From positions 1 through 10,681 of the forward strand of contig CALDGV010000537.1 in the NCBI GenBank assembly GCA_937941745.1: a stretch of DNA of 10,681 nucleotides, in the 5' to 3' direction. Shown here one piece after another: positions 1 to 7,921 of this stretch (the stretch's first letter is position 1; each line of letters begins with the position of its first letter). A model generated the notes under the pieces. That model searched no databases, was not told where the DNA came from, and saw only the letters and a program-made list of their open reading frames with translations. The DNA comes from an uncultured Prosthecobacter sp. Its GTDB lineage: Bacteria; Verrucomicrobiota; Verrucomicrobiia; Verrucomicrobiales; Verrucomicrobiaceae. The position numbers and the translations under genes are program-made.

Positions 1-2
1 TC

Positions 3-458
3 ACCTGGCTGAAAAACCCGGAACCCGCCACCAGCAAGGGGCGGATTTACAAGAACGGCATTCCGGAGCACACTCTGACGCTGCGGGGCGGACGATACGG
101 TCTGAACTCAGCAGGGCTGATCCTGGACTTTGCTGCAGCTCCCAGCAACGGGGTGGTTAAGTTGACCGGGGAAGGGCTGTCAGATGGAGTGCAGCAGGGA
201 TTTGAGCTGAGGGCTAAGAACCTCATCGGGTTGCCTGCAGGCGCACCTGTCAAAGTTGGCTTGAGTTCTGTGACCGGGCAGATCACAACAAGCTTCAGCA
301 TCCTCTCCGGTGGCAAAACCCTCCCAGTCTCAGGCATCGGACTGCTGGTGCCGCGCCTGAATCAGGGCCTGGGTCACATTCTCTTGCCGCAGGGGCCGCT
401 CAGCACCGCCCCTATTCTGAGCGGCAGGCTCTTGATGGAGAAGCAAACGGGGCCATGA
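3..458 (+). CDS. C-terminal part of a large secreted-type protein, function unknown (5' end outside window)
   Basis: The frame is open from the left edge to TGA at 456-458, giving 151 residues without an upstream stop, so this is the 3' end of a longer gene. A GTG at 153 could start a 101-residue product, but protein-like sequence continues upstream of it (for example a segment reading GRIYKNGIPEHTLTLRGG), so I prefer an incomplete gene. The composition is rich in Gly, Leu, Ser, Thr and Pro with alternating hydrophobic residues. This fits the beta-sandwich or repeat-rich tails of large secreted Verrucomicrobial proteins, whose last domain often ends in a 'GxGxxLLPQ...SPxLSGR' pattern much like GLGHILLPQGPLSTAPILSG here. 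I cannot name a domain family. No membrane segment or catalytic motif is visible in the part present. Confidence 0.7.
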   Translation, partial: TWLKNPEPATSKGRIYKNGIPEHTLTLRGGRYGLNSAGLILDFAAAPSNGVVKLTGEGLSDGVQQGFELRAKNLIGLPAGAPVKVGLSSVTGQITTSFSILSGGKTLPVSGIGLLVPRLNQGLGHILLPQGPLSTAPILSGRLLMEKQTGP

Positions 459-627
459 TGCCGCACTATATCCATTCACCAGCTGATCCCGCACAACCCA
501 AATCTCTTGCTCAATACCCTCGGCGAGGACAACTGGGGTTTTTACAAGGAGGCACTCGCCGGCATGCGCTCCGCCCAGCCTGAGTAGAGGGCAGGTGGGC
601 AATAAGCAGGGAGCGACCTTCGTAGTG
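459..627 (+). other. Gene-free gap with a 42-codon in-frame extension after the upstream stop
   Basis: After the TGA at 456-458 the same frame stays open until TAG at 585-587. The 42 sense codons read like protein, including NTLGEDNWGFYKEALAGMRS. There is no start codon close to its beginning, so it is not an independent gene. It may be a decayed remnant of an older 3' end or simply chance in GC-rich DNA. The remainder (588-627) is the leader of the next gene and includes an alternative GTG start at 595. I see no convincing terminator hairpin or promoter. Confidence 0.25.
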
Positions 628-3186
628 ATGGATGTGCCAAGACTGTTTCATCCACCCTCCACGCCCTTTTCCCAGATCGCCCTGATGCTGGTGCTCGTGC
701 ATGGCGTGGCGTGGGCCACCCCGGCGAACAAGAAGGCGGCGGCGAACCATTTTGAGCATTTCCTGCCCGCGAAGCTCACGGACTGCACGCTCTGCCACCT
801 GCCTTCGACGAATCATGCGCCGGAAAGCCTGGAAGAATTTCCGCACAACGCCTTCGGCAGGGAGCTAGCCGCGCTCGGAAAGAAATCACCGCTGCCTGAA
901 CGTCTGCAACGGGTCGCGAAGACCGACAGCGACGCCGACGGCGTCCCAAATCTGGCGGAGATCCTGCTCGGTGGACATCCGGGCGATGCCAAGCTGAAGC
1001 CAGCCACCCTGGACGGGCTGTCAGAGAAGGAGAAGGCGCTGGCCGCCTTCCTGAAGCGTTATCCGTGGGAGCCGTTCAAGCCGGTGAAACGTCCGGCGCT
1101 GCCGCTGCCAGGGGGGCCAAATCCGATCGACGCCTTCATCAACGAACAGCTCGCGGCGCATAGCCTGAAGCCTCTTGGCGAGGCTTCGGCGGCACAGCTC
1201 GCACGGCGCATTTACATGGATCTCATCGGCCTGCTGCCAACTCCGCAGCAGGTGGGCGAGTTTGAAAAGGCGCACGCGACACAGCCTGACCTGGCCGTCC
1301 GCCAGCTCACCGACCGACTGCTGGACGACCCGCGTCATGGCGAGCGCTGGGGCCGGCATTTCATGGACATCTGGCGCTACTCCGACTGGGAGGGCTACAA
1401 GGGCGCGGTGCGCCTGAGCCAGCCGCACATCTGGCGCTGGCGCGACTGGATCATCGAGTCCCTGAACGCCGGCAAGCCCTACGACCGCATGGTGCAGGAA
1501 ATGATCGCGGGCGATGAACTGGCGCCGACGGATGAAAACGCCCTGCGCGCCACCGGCTACCTCGCGCGCAACTTCCAGAGCGACCGCCTGCAATGGATGG
1601 ACAACATCGTGGAGCACACCAGCAAGGCCTTCATGGGCCTGACGATGAACTGCGTGAAGTGCCACGACCACAAATACGACCCCATCCCGCAGACCGACTA
1701 CTATGCCATTCGGGCCGTCTTTGAGCCCTACCAGGTGCGCACCGACCCGGTGCCCGGCCAGATCGACGTGGCCAAGGACGGCCTGCCCCGCGCCTATGAC
1801 AAGTCACTGACCGCCGTGACCTACATGTTCCAGCGCGGCGACGAACGCTTTCCGATCAAGGACAAGCCCGTCGCCCCCGGCGTGCCCGCGATTTTCAATG
1901 GCAGGCTGGAGGTGAAGCCCGTGAGCCTGCCGCTGGTGGCGCGGCAGCCGGAGAAAAGCGACCACTACAAGGCCGCGATGCTCGCCGCCGTTGAATCGCT
2001 GGCCGATCAGGAGCTGCGTGAGATGAAGCGCAAAACGCTGGAGCAGCAGCTCGAACTGGAGGCGCTGGAGGACAAGGGCATGAGCAAAAAGTCCGAGGCC
2101 TGGAAAGCCATGGCCTTGCAGGTGGCGGAGCTGCAAAAGCAGACGGCCCTCATCGAGGCGCGCGAGGAGAAGGAAAAGGCGGACGCGGCCCTGCAGAAGG
2201 CCGTCGCCACGAAACCGCTGACCACCTCGGTCAAAAAGACCATCGCCACGGCGAAGACGAATGCCGCGACAGCAGCGAAGAAGCTCGCCGCCGCAGAGAC
2301 GGCGATGAAGGCGCCTGCGAAGGCCACGGATTACAAGCCGCGCACCGTCGCCACCTATCCGGCGACCAGCAGTGGCCGCCGCATGGCCTTTGCGCGCTGG
2401 CTCACCTCGCCGCAGAACACGTTGTTCGCCCGCGTCGCGGTGAACCACCTGTGGATCCGCCACTTCGGCACAGGCATCGTCGCCACGCCGGATGATTTCG
2501 GTGCAAACGGCAAAAAGCCCACGCATCCCGCGCTGCTCGACTGGCTGGCGGCCGAGTTCATCCGCAGCGGCCACGACCTGAAGCACATGCACCGCCTCAT
2601 CCTCAGCAGCGCGGCGTATCGACGCGCCAGCGCCAGCGGCCCGGCCACGGCGAACGACGCCGCCGATCCCGACAATGTGTGGTATTGGCGCGCCCCGCTG
2701 CGCCGCATGGAGGGCGAGGCCGTGCGCGACAACCTGCTGCATGTGGCAGGCCTGCTCGACCCCACCTTCGGCGGCCCGGACATCGACAGCGCCATCGCCG
2801 AGACTAGCCGCCGACGCAGCGTGTATCATCGCCATGCGCAGGAGACGCAGGTGGAGATGGTGCAGATCTTTGACGGCGCACGGCCCAACGAATGCTACCA
2901 GCGCGAGCGCAGCATCAAGCCCCACCAGGCGTTGGCGCTGGCGAACAGCCAGGTCACGCTCGATGCCTCCGTGGCGCTGGAAAAGCGGCTCACGGCCGAG
3001 GCGGGCGCGGATTACAACGCCTTCGTCGCCGCTGCCTTCGGACACATTCTGAACCGTGCTCCAAAAGGCGACGAACTGCGCCTGAGCACCGCCTTCCTGC
3101 AAAAGGAGGGCCGGGACAGCACGCGGCTGCGCCAGCATTTCCTCGGCGCGCTGTTCAACCACAACGACTTCATCACCCTGCGCTGA
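628..3186 (+). CDS. DUF1549/DUF1553 (PSCyt2-PSD1) cytochrome-c-like exported protein
   Basis: Starting at ATG 628 the product is 852 residues; an in-frame GTG at 595 would add 11. I chose ATG because it sits directly before the signal-peptide-like segment (hydrophobic IALMLVLVHGVAWA, cleavage likely after AWA); GGGAG at 609-613 is rather far away. Domain order: CTLCH haem motif (residues 53-57); DSDADG...E calcium-binding/thrombospondin-3-type loop (D100, D102, D104, E111); DUF1549 from about 165 to 375, containing CVKCH (342-346) followed by DHKYDPI; an Ala/Lys/Glu-rich helical or coiled-coil insert at about 450-565; DUF1553 from about 582 to the end, with the MAFARWLTSP and RPNECYQRERSIKPHQALAL regions. 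Known: these proteins occur in Planctomycetes and Verrucomicrobia next to DUF1501 genes; their biochemical role is not established. Inference: a covalently haem-bearing periplasmic protein acting with the DUF1501 protein encoded 3 bases downstream. Confidence 0.93.
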   Translation: MDVPRLFHPPSTPFSQIALMLVLVHGVAWATPANKKAAANHFEHFLPAKLTDCTLCHLPSTNHAPESLEEFPHNAFGRELAALGKKSPLPERLQRVAKTDSDADGVPNLAEILLGGHPGDAKLKPATLDGLSEKEKALAAFLKRYPWEPFKPVKRPALPLPGGPNPIDAFINEQLAAHSLKPLGEASAAQLARRIYMDLIGLLPTPQQVGEFEKAHATQPDLAVRQLTDRLLDDPRHGERWGRHFMDIWRYSDWEGYKGAVRLSQPHIWRWRDWIIESLNAGKPYDRMVQEMIAGDELAPTDENALRATGYLARNFQSDRLQWMDNIVEHTSKAFMGLTMNCVKCHDHKYDPIPQTDYYAIRAVFEPYQVRTDPVPGQIDVAKDGLPRAYDKSLTAVTYMFQRGDERFPIKDKPVAPGVPAIFNGRLEVKPVSLPLVARQPEKSDHYKAAMLAAVESLADQELREMKRKTLEQQLELEALEDKGMSKKSEAWKAMALQVAELQKQTALIEAREEKEKADAALQKAVATKPLTTSVKKTIATAKTNAATAAKKLAAAETAMKAPAKATDYKPRTVATYPATSSGRRMAFARWLTSPQNTLFARVAVNHLWIRHFGTGIVATPDDFGANGKKPTHPALLDWLAAEFIRSGHDLKHMHRLILSSAAYRRASASGPATANDAADPDNVWYWRAPLRRMEGEAVRDNLLHVAGLLDPTFGGPDIDSAIAETSRRRSVYHRHAQETQVEMVQIFDGARPNECYQRERSIKPHQALALANSQVTLDASVALEKRLTAEAGADYNAFVAAAFGHILNRAPKGDELRLSTAFLQKEGRDSTRLRQHFLGALFNHNDFITLR

Positions 3187-3189
3187 ACC

Positions 3190-4683
3190 ATGAAAATGAA
3201 ACGCCCCGGCTGCACCGGCACCCGCCGCCAGTTCCTGCTCGACACGGGCATGGGCTTCACCGGCCTCGCGCTGAACGCGATGATGTTCAAGGACGGCGTG
3301 GCGCAGGCCGCGCCCTCCACGCAGGACGTGCTCACCGCCTGGCAGACCGGCGAGGCCAAAGCAAAGTCCGTGATCTGGATGTTCATGATCGGCGGCACCA
3401 GCCATATGGAGAGCTTCGATCCCAAGCCTGAGCTGACCAAATACGCGGGCAAGTCCATTGATGAGACCCCTTACCGCGACGCGGCCGACCAGACCAAGAT
3501 CAACAAGATCCTGGCCGAGCCGGGCAAGGAAAAGCGCGAGGTCTTCAAGAAGATCCTGCCGCTCATCGCCGGACACAAGAAATACGGCCGGAGCGGCATC
3601 GAGGTGAGCGACCTTTTCCCGCACATCGGCGGCGTGGCGGATGACATCTCCTTCCTGCGCGGCATGTGGACGATCGACAACAACCACGGCGCGCAGCTCA
3701 CCTTCCACACCGGGCGCAAGATCGGCGACACCGGCCATCCCACCGTCGGTGCCTGGGCCAGCTACGGTCTCGGCACGCTGAACGCGAACCTGCCGGAGTT
3801 CGTCGTCCTTGGCGAGCCCAGCGCCGACTGCTGCGGGCGCTCCTTCACCTTTGGCAGCGCCTACCTCGGCCCGGAATACGGCGGTGTGCGGCTGAAGGTG
3901 GACCCGAAGAACCCGCTGTCATTCGTCCATCCGGCCGATCCCAAACTCACCTTTGAGGAGCAGCGCGAGGCCTTCAGCCTCATCGGTGAGCTGAACCAGC
4001 TCTCCGGCATTGATTACCCGACCGACGCCGAGCTCAACGCGCGCATCAAGGCCTACGAGCTCGCCTTCCAGATGCAGATGGCCGTGCCAGGCATCATGGA
4101 TTTCTCCAAGGAGCCGGAGCATGTGAAGCGCCTCTACGGCCTCGACCGAAAGGAGTGTCTCGCCTTCGGTTCGCAATGCCTCGCCGCACGACGTCTTGTG
4201 GAGCAGGGCGTGCGCTTCGTGCAGCTCTTCCACGGCTACAGCGGCAACGCCGGGCGCTGGGACCATCACAAGGACATCGCCAAGCTGATGCCGCCGATGT
4301 GCGCAGAGATTGACCAGCCCATCGCCGGCCTCATTCACGATCTCAAGCAGCGCGGCATGCTCGACGAGACGCTCGTCGTCTGGGGCACCGAGTTCGGCCG
4401 CACGCCCGGTGCGGAGTTCCGGGACACCAACGTCAGCGGCTCCGGCCGCGACCACCATCCGCACGGCTTCACCTGCCTCATGGCCGGCGGCGGCACCAAG
4501 GGCGGGTTTGTGCATGGAGCCACCGACGAGCTCGGCTTCCACGCCGTCGAGGGCCGCCAATACGTCACCGACCTGCATGCCACCGTGCTGCACCAGCTCG
4601 GCCTCAACCACCGCATGATGCACCCCGGCCGCCAGCGCCTGGAGCAGGACTTTGGGAATGTGATCCGAGAAGTGCTGGTGTGA
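3190..4683 (+). CDS. DUF1501 family protein, Tat-exported, alkaline-phosphatase-like fold
   Basis: 497 residues. ATG 3190 lies 3 bases after the stop of the DUF1549/DUF1553 gene; an equivalent ATG follows two codons later. The N-terminus carries a twin-arginine signal (R12-R13 in TRRQFLLDTG, then a hydrophobic stretch), so the protein is probably exported folded by Tat. Family motifs are present in order: SVIWMFMIGGTSHMESFDP near residues 57-75, HGAQLTFHTG, WDHH (357-360), WGTEFGRTP (from 398), GRDHHPHGF (D421, H422), MAGGGTKGG, TDELG (D446) and DLHATVLHQLG (D461, H463). The conserved Asp/His residues fit the metal sites expected of the sulfatase/alkaline-phosphatase superfamily to which DUF1501 is related. 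The substrate is unknown. The tight spacing implies co-transcription with the upstream gene, the usual arrangement in these phyla. Intact, with no missing family motif that I can see. Confidence 0.94.
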   Translation: MKMKRPGCTGTRRQFLLDTGMGFTGLALNAMMFKDGVAQAAPSTQDVLTAWQTGEAKAKSVIWMFMIGGTSHMESFDPKPELTKYAGKSIDETPYRDAADQTKINKILAEPGKEKREVFKKILPLIAGHKKYGRSGIEVSDLFPHIGGVADDISFLRGMWTIDNNHGAQLTFHTGRKIGDTGHPTVGAWASYGLGTLNANLPEFVVLGEPSADCCGRSFTFGSAYLGPEYGGVRLKVDPKNPLSFVHPADPKLTFEEQREAFSLIGELNQLSGIDYPTDAELNARIKAYELAFQMQMAVPGIMDFSKEPEHVKRLYGLDRKECLAFGSQCLAARRLVEQGVRFVQLFHGYSGNAGRWDHHKDIAKLMPPMCAEIDQPIAGLIHDLKQRGMLDETLVVWGTEFGRTPGAEFRDTNVSGSGRDHHPHGFTCLMAGGGTKGGFVHGATDELGFHAVEGRQYVTDLHATVLHQLGLNHRMMHPGRQRLEQDFGNVIREVLV

Positions 4684-4702
4684 TTCATTCCGTGCGGGAT
4701 TC

Positions 4703-4710
4703 GGAAGGGG
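4703..4710 (+). promoter_or_regulatory. Ribosome binding site for the serine hydrolase gene
   Basis: GGAAGGGG ends 8 bases before ATG 4719. It is one of the few good Shine-Dalgarno-like sites in the window and is the reason for choosing ATG 4719 over GTG 4680 (which overlaps the upstream stop codon) and over ATG 4737 (no purine-rich leader). Confidence 0.5.
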
Positions 4711-4718
4711 TTATCGTT

Positions 4719-6758
4719 ATGCTCCTGCCGCACGCCATGATTTCACAGCTTCGCTTCATTCTTGCCCTGTTCTGTCTTGTCAGCAGTGCGCTGGCCCAGG
4801 TTCCTGGCATGGAATGGGAGCGTCTTACCGAGACGGAAGCACGTGCGGCGGGCTGGTCACTGGAAAAGCTTCAGGCAGCACGTGATCATGCTGCCAAGCT
4901 AAAGACAGAGGCGGTGGTGATCGTGACGCAGGGAAAGATCCTCGATGCCTGGGGTGCGGTGGAGGCGAAATTCAATGTTCATTCCATCCGTAAGAGTTTT
5001 CTGAGCGCTCTGTGTGGCATCCAGTTGCAGTCAGGCAGGCTGAAGCTTGATGCCAGAATGGCTCAGCTCGGCATCGACGACAACGAACCGGGGCTGACCA
5101 AGCTCGAGAAAACAGCCACAGTGCGACAGTTGCTCCAGGCGCGTTCGGGCATCTACCACCCGGCTCTGTACGAAACCGCCAGTATGAAGGCACGTCGGCC
5201 CGTAAGGCACAGCCATGCACCCGGCACCTTCTGGTATTACAACAACTGGGACTTCAACGTTTTGGGCACCATCTACGAGAAAGAATGCGTAGCCGGCATT
5301 TACGAGGACTTCGATCGGCTCATCGCAAGGCGGATTGGCATGCAGGACTACACAACGGGTGATGGAAGCTATGTGGCTGGTGAGGACTCCATCCATCGGG
5401 CCTATCCTTTTCGCATGACAGCTCGTGACATGGCACGATTTGGCCTGCTGTTCCTTCGTGGAGGAAGATGGAACGGCGAAGAAGTCATCCCGGCATCCTG
5501 GGTCAAGGAATCCACGACATCCTGGTCTGCCGCTGGCACGCCCGGTGGCTACGGCTACCTTTGGTGGATTGAGCGCAGCGGGATGCATCTGCCCGGAGTC
5601 ACCCTTCCTCCGGGCAGCTATTCCGCAAGGGGAGCAGGAGGGCATTACATTCTGAACGTTCCAGCCCTGGATCTGGTGATCGTTCACCGTGTGAACACGG
5701 ACATCGAGGGGAGGCGTGTGGAGTCTGCGGAGTTTGGTGAACTGGTGCGCCTCATCCTGACTGCCTGCCAACCGAAAGTGGACGCACCTTTGGAAGTCAC
5801 CATGGCTCTTCTGATGAGCCGGCACCGCATTCCGGGCGCCGCTGTTCTTAAGCTCGAGCAGGGGCACGTCCTCTCCGAGCATTACCTGGGGGCATGTGAA
5901 GCAGGCAAAGCCGAACTGGTGACTGCCGAAACACTTTTTGAGGCAGCTTCCATGACCAAGCCCCTGGCCGCTTATGCCGCCTTGATGCTGGCCCACCAAG
6001 GCAAACTGAATCTTGATCTGCCACTGGTCTCCTATCTTGGCAGGCCTTATCTCGAAGGGGAGCTTCTGCACGAAAGGATCACTGCCAGGATGGTGCTGAG
6101 CCATACCAGCGGCTTTCCCAACTGGCGGCCCAAGGGCGGGACCCTGCGTGTGATGCATGAGCCTGGCACGGCATATCTGTACTCCGGCGAGGGTTTTGAA
6201 TTTCTCCAGCGTGTCATGGAGCAGGTGACAGGAAAAGATTTGGAGTCTTACCTTCAAAATGCCCTGCTGAAACCGCTGGGCATGAAGCACAGCAGCCTCA
6301 TCTGGCTGAACGAGCGCGCCCACCTGGCCTCAGCCGGACATGATGCACAGGGCAGGGTGAAAGCAGGACGGCATTTGTACAACAAACCGAATGCGGCCTA
6401 TTCACTCTACACCACCGCGCGTGATTATGCGGCCTTTGTACAAGAGATGCTGAAACCCAGCCTGCTGCCACCAGACGCAGTGCAGGCCATGTTTAAGCCG
6501 GTCAGTCCCTCCACGGGGCGTGCGTCGTTGCAGCGTCGCGGCCAGTCGTCCGTAGGGGATGTCCGTTTCGGCCTTGGCTGGAGCATTGAGCCTGCTCTGT
6601 CAGGACCACGGGTGCGCCACAGCGGTTCGAATGGCACCGGCTTCCGCAGTTATGTGGAGTTTGATCCCAAGGCCGGGCATGGTCTGGTCATTTTGACGAA
6701 TGGCAGCAGTGGGGATGGCTTTTGGAAGGATCTGGTGGAGCTCATTGGCGTGCCATGA
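4719..6758 (+). CDS. Exported tandem serine hydrolase: two class-C beta-lactamase-type (PF00144) domains in one chain
   Basis: 679 residues from ATG 4719, about twice the length of a single-domain member. A Sec signal peptide is visible (MISQLRFILALFCLVSSALA, cleavage near AQVP). Domain 1 (about 25-355) has S89-I-R-K92 as the nucleophile/base SxxK, YYNN at 173-176 as the YxN element, and ARGAGGHYI (H309) in place of the KTG motif. Domain 2 (about 358-679) has S411-M-T-K414, Y488-S-G490 and H634-S-G636. Both domains keep SxxK, so both look capable of acyl-enzyme chemistry. The family includes D-aminopeptidases, DD-peptidases, esterases and beta-lactamases, and the motifs do not decide among these. 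The gene follows the DUF1501 stop by 35 bases and its own stop overlaps the epimerase start by ATGA, so coupled expression with the epimerase is likely. Inference: periplasmic cleavage of peptides or esters, possibly murein peptides. Confidence 0.93.
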   Translation: MLLPHAMISQLRFILALFCLVSSALAQVPGMEWERLTETEARAAGWSLEKLQAARDHAAKLKTEAVVIVTQGKILDAWGAVEAKFNVHSIRKSFLSALCGIQLQSGRLKLDARMAQLGIDDNEPGLTKLEKTATVRQLLQARSGIYHPALYETASMKARRPVRHSHAPGTFWYYNNWDFNVLGTIYEKECVAGIYEDFDRLIARRIGMQDYTTGDGSYVAGEDSIHRAYPFRMTARDMARFGLLFLRGGRWNGEEVIPASWVKESTTSWSAAGTPGGYGYLWWIERSGMHLPGVTLPPGSYSARGAGGHYILNVPALDLVIVHRVNTDIEGRRVESAEFGELVRLILTACQPKVDAPLEVTMALLMSRHRIPGAAVLKLEQGHVLSEHYLGACEAGKAELVTAETLFEAASMTKPLAAYAALMLAHQGKLNLDLPLVSYLGRPYLEGELLHERITARMVLSHTSGFPNWRPKGGTLRVMHEPGTAYLYSGEGFEFLQRVMEQVTGKDLESYLQNALLKPLGMKHSSLIWLNERAHLASAGHDAQGRVKAGRHLYNKPNAAYSLYTTARDYAAFVQEMLKPSLLPPDAVQAMFKPVSPSTGRASLQRRGQSSVGDVRFGLGWSIEPALSGPRVRHSGSNGTGFRSYVEFDPKAGHGLVILTNGSSGDGFWKDLVELIGVP

Positions 6759-7774
6759 AACTGCATCTCCGTGATCTTTACCTGCCGCTGCGTCATCCCT
6801 TCACCACGGCCAACGGCACGCTGACCACCCAGCATAACCTCTTGGTTGAGCTGAGTGATGGCCGACATTCAGGCCTGGGTGAAAGTCCATCATCACGATC
6901 ATGGCCGCAGTATGATGCAGCTTCGGCCCGCGCAGCTCTGGAGGCTGTCAGGCCGTTCATCGAGGCGGTTGAATTGGATAAGCCGGAAATCTTTTGGCAG
7001 CAGATGCAACCTCTCCTTGGACACCATCCCTTTGCGCTCTGTGCCCTGGACGAAGCTGCGCACGACCTTTGGGGGAAGCGCCGGAACCTGCCTGTCTGGC
7101 GGCTTTGGGGGCTCGATGTGAAGAGTCTGCCTCCCACGAATTACACCATCGGTCTGGATACTGTGGAGCGCATGGTCGCCAAGCTCCGTGAGCTGGAAGG
7201 ATGGCCGCTTTACAAGATCAAGCTCGGCACGCCAGATGACCTTCAGATCGTTCGTGCCCTCCGTCAGCAGACGCAGGCTGTCCTGCGTGTGGACGCCAAT
7301 ACAGGCTGGACTGTGGAGCAGACTCTGGCGTTGGCCCCTGAACTCAAGAATCTGGGCGTCGAGTTCATCGAGCAGCCGCTGCCCCGCGACGACTGGCACG
7401 GCATGGAGCGTGTGCACCGTGAATGCGTGCTTCCGGTGATTGCAGACGAAGCCTGTGCCACTGAGGCCGATGTCGGACGTTGTGCCGGCTGCTTTTCCGG
7501 CATCAACATCAAGCTCGCCAAGGCAGGCGGGCTAACTCCGGCAAGGCGCATGATCGCCCGTGCCCGCAAGCTTGGACTGCGTGTCATGGTGGGCTGCATG
7601 TGCGAATCCAGCATCGGCATCAGTGCCACAGCGCAGTTGCTTCCGTTGCTGGACGATGCCGACCTTGATGGAGCGCTGCTGCTGGCTCGGGATGTGGCAG
7701 AGGGGGTCACCATTCATCAGGGCCGTGTGACCTTAAGTGAACAACCTGGCACCGGCGCGAGGCTGATCGAGTGA
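6755..7774 (+). CDS. Dipeptide epimerase (L-Ala-D/L-Glu epimerase-like), enolase superfamily
   Basis: 339 residues. ATG 6755 overlaps the upstream TGA (ATGA), which fits translational coupling; a GTG at 6722 inside the previous gene is less likely. No signal peptide, so cytoplasmic. The muconate-lactonizing-type enolase-superfamily residues are all present: KIK at 154-156 with K156 as one acid/base, Mg ligands D180 (RVDANTGW), E206 (FIEQP) and D231 (IADEAC), and K253 (NIKLAKAGG) as the opposing lysine. Their spacing closely resembles the known dipeptide epimerases. Near the C-terminus, D303-L-D305 followed by GALLL matches the DxD motif that binds the dipeptide ammonium group, which separates this group from other enolase-superfamily members. 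The family equilibrates L-Ala-D-Glu and L-Ala-L-Glu in murein peptide recycling, although some members prefer hydrophobic or cationic dipeptides, so substrate specificity is uncertain. Confidence 0.92.
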   Translation: MKLHLRDLYLPLRHPFTTANGTLTTQHNLLVELSDGRHSGLGESPSSRSWPQYDAASARAALEAVRPFIEAVELDKPEIFWQQMQPLLGHHPFALCALDEAAHDLWGKRRNLPVWRLWGLDVKSLPPTNYTIGLDTVERMVAKLRELEGWPLYKIKLGTPDDLQIVRALRQQTQAVLRVDANTGWTVEQTLALAPELKNLGVEFIEQPLPRDDWHGMERVHRECVLPVIADEACATEADVGRCAGCFSGINIKLAKAGGLTPARRMIARARKLGLRVMVGCMCESSIGISATAQLLPLLDDADLDGALLLARDVAEGVTIHQGRVTLSEQPGTGARLIE

Positions 7775-7921
7775 AGCGGGCCCGGCAGTCATGCCTTGCT
7801 CCATCCTCGCCTGACCGGCAGGTTGCCGACGAATGGTCAAAAGCATAGACGCGTCCGATGATCGCAAAGCCGAAAAGATCGGTGTCCGAGATCGTACTCT
7901 CAGCCCTCATCCTCGCGAACC
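7775..7921 (+). other. Intergenic region between two apparent transcription units
   Basis: This 147-base gap separates the epimerase from the phosphatase-like gene and is the longest untranslated stretch inside the window other than 459-627. It probably holds the promoter for the 7922-9597 unit, but no clear -35/-10 pair is visible. Two small hairpins can be drawn: CGGCA-GGT-TGCCG at 7816-7828 and an imperfect GATCGG...CCGAGATC at 7877-7893. Neither is followed by a T-tract, so neither is a convincing intrinsic terminator. Confidence 0.3.

Noticed and set aside
1804..3738. A 644-codon open frame on the minus strand opposite the DUF1549/DUF1553 and DUF1501 genes
   Set aside because: It crosses two well-supported genes of known families on the plus strand, its translation is a His/Arg/Gly/Ala-rich shadow without motifs, and such long antisense frames are normal in GC-rich coding DNA.
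5031..6323. A 430-codon minus-strand open frame inside the serine hydrolase gene
   Set aside because: It lies opposite a gene with two sets of catalytic motifs; the translation shows no recognisable domain.
6722..6754. Upstream GTG start for the epimerase
   Set aside because: It would add 11 residues overlapping the hydrolase reading frame; the ATG at 6755 with the ATGA overlap matches the usual family N-terminus better.
7816..7828. CGGCA-GGT-TGCCG hairpin as a terminator of the epimerase operon
   Set aside because: Only five base pairs with a three-base loop and no following T-tract.
7707..7910. Minus-strand frame crossing the intergenic gap (its start reads SDTDLFGFAIIGRVYAFDHS)
   Set aside because: The first residues look protein-like, but most of the frame runs antisense into the epimerase gene, it is only 67 residues, and it has no ribosome binding site or recognisable domain.
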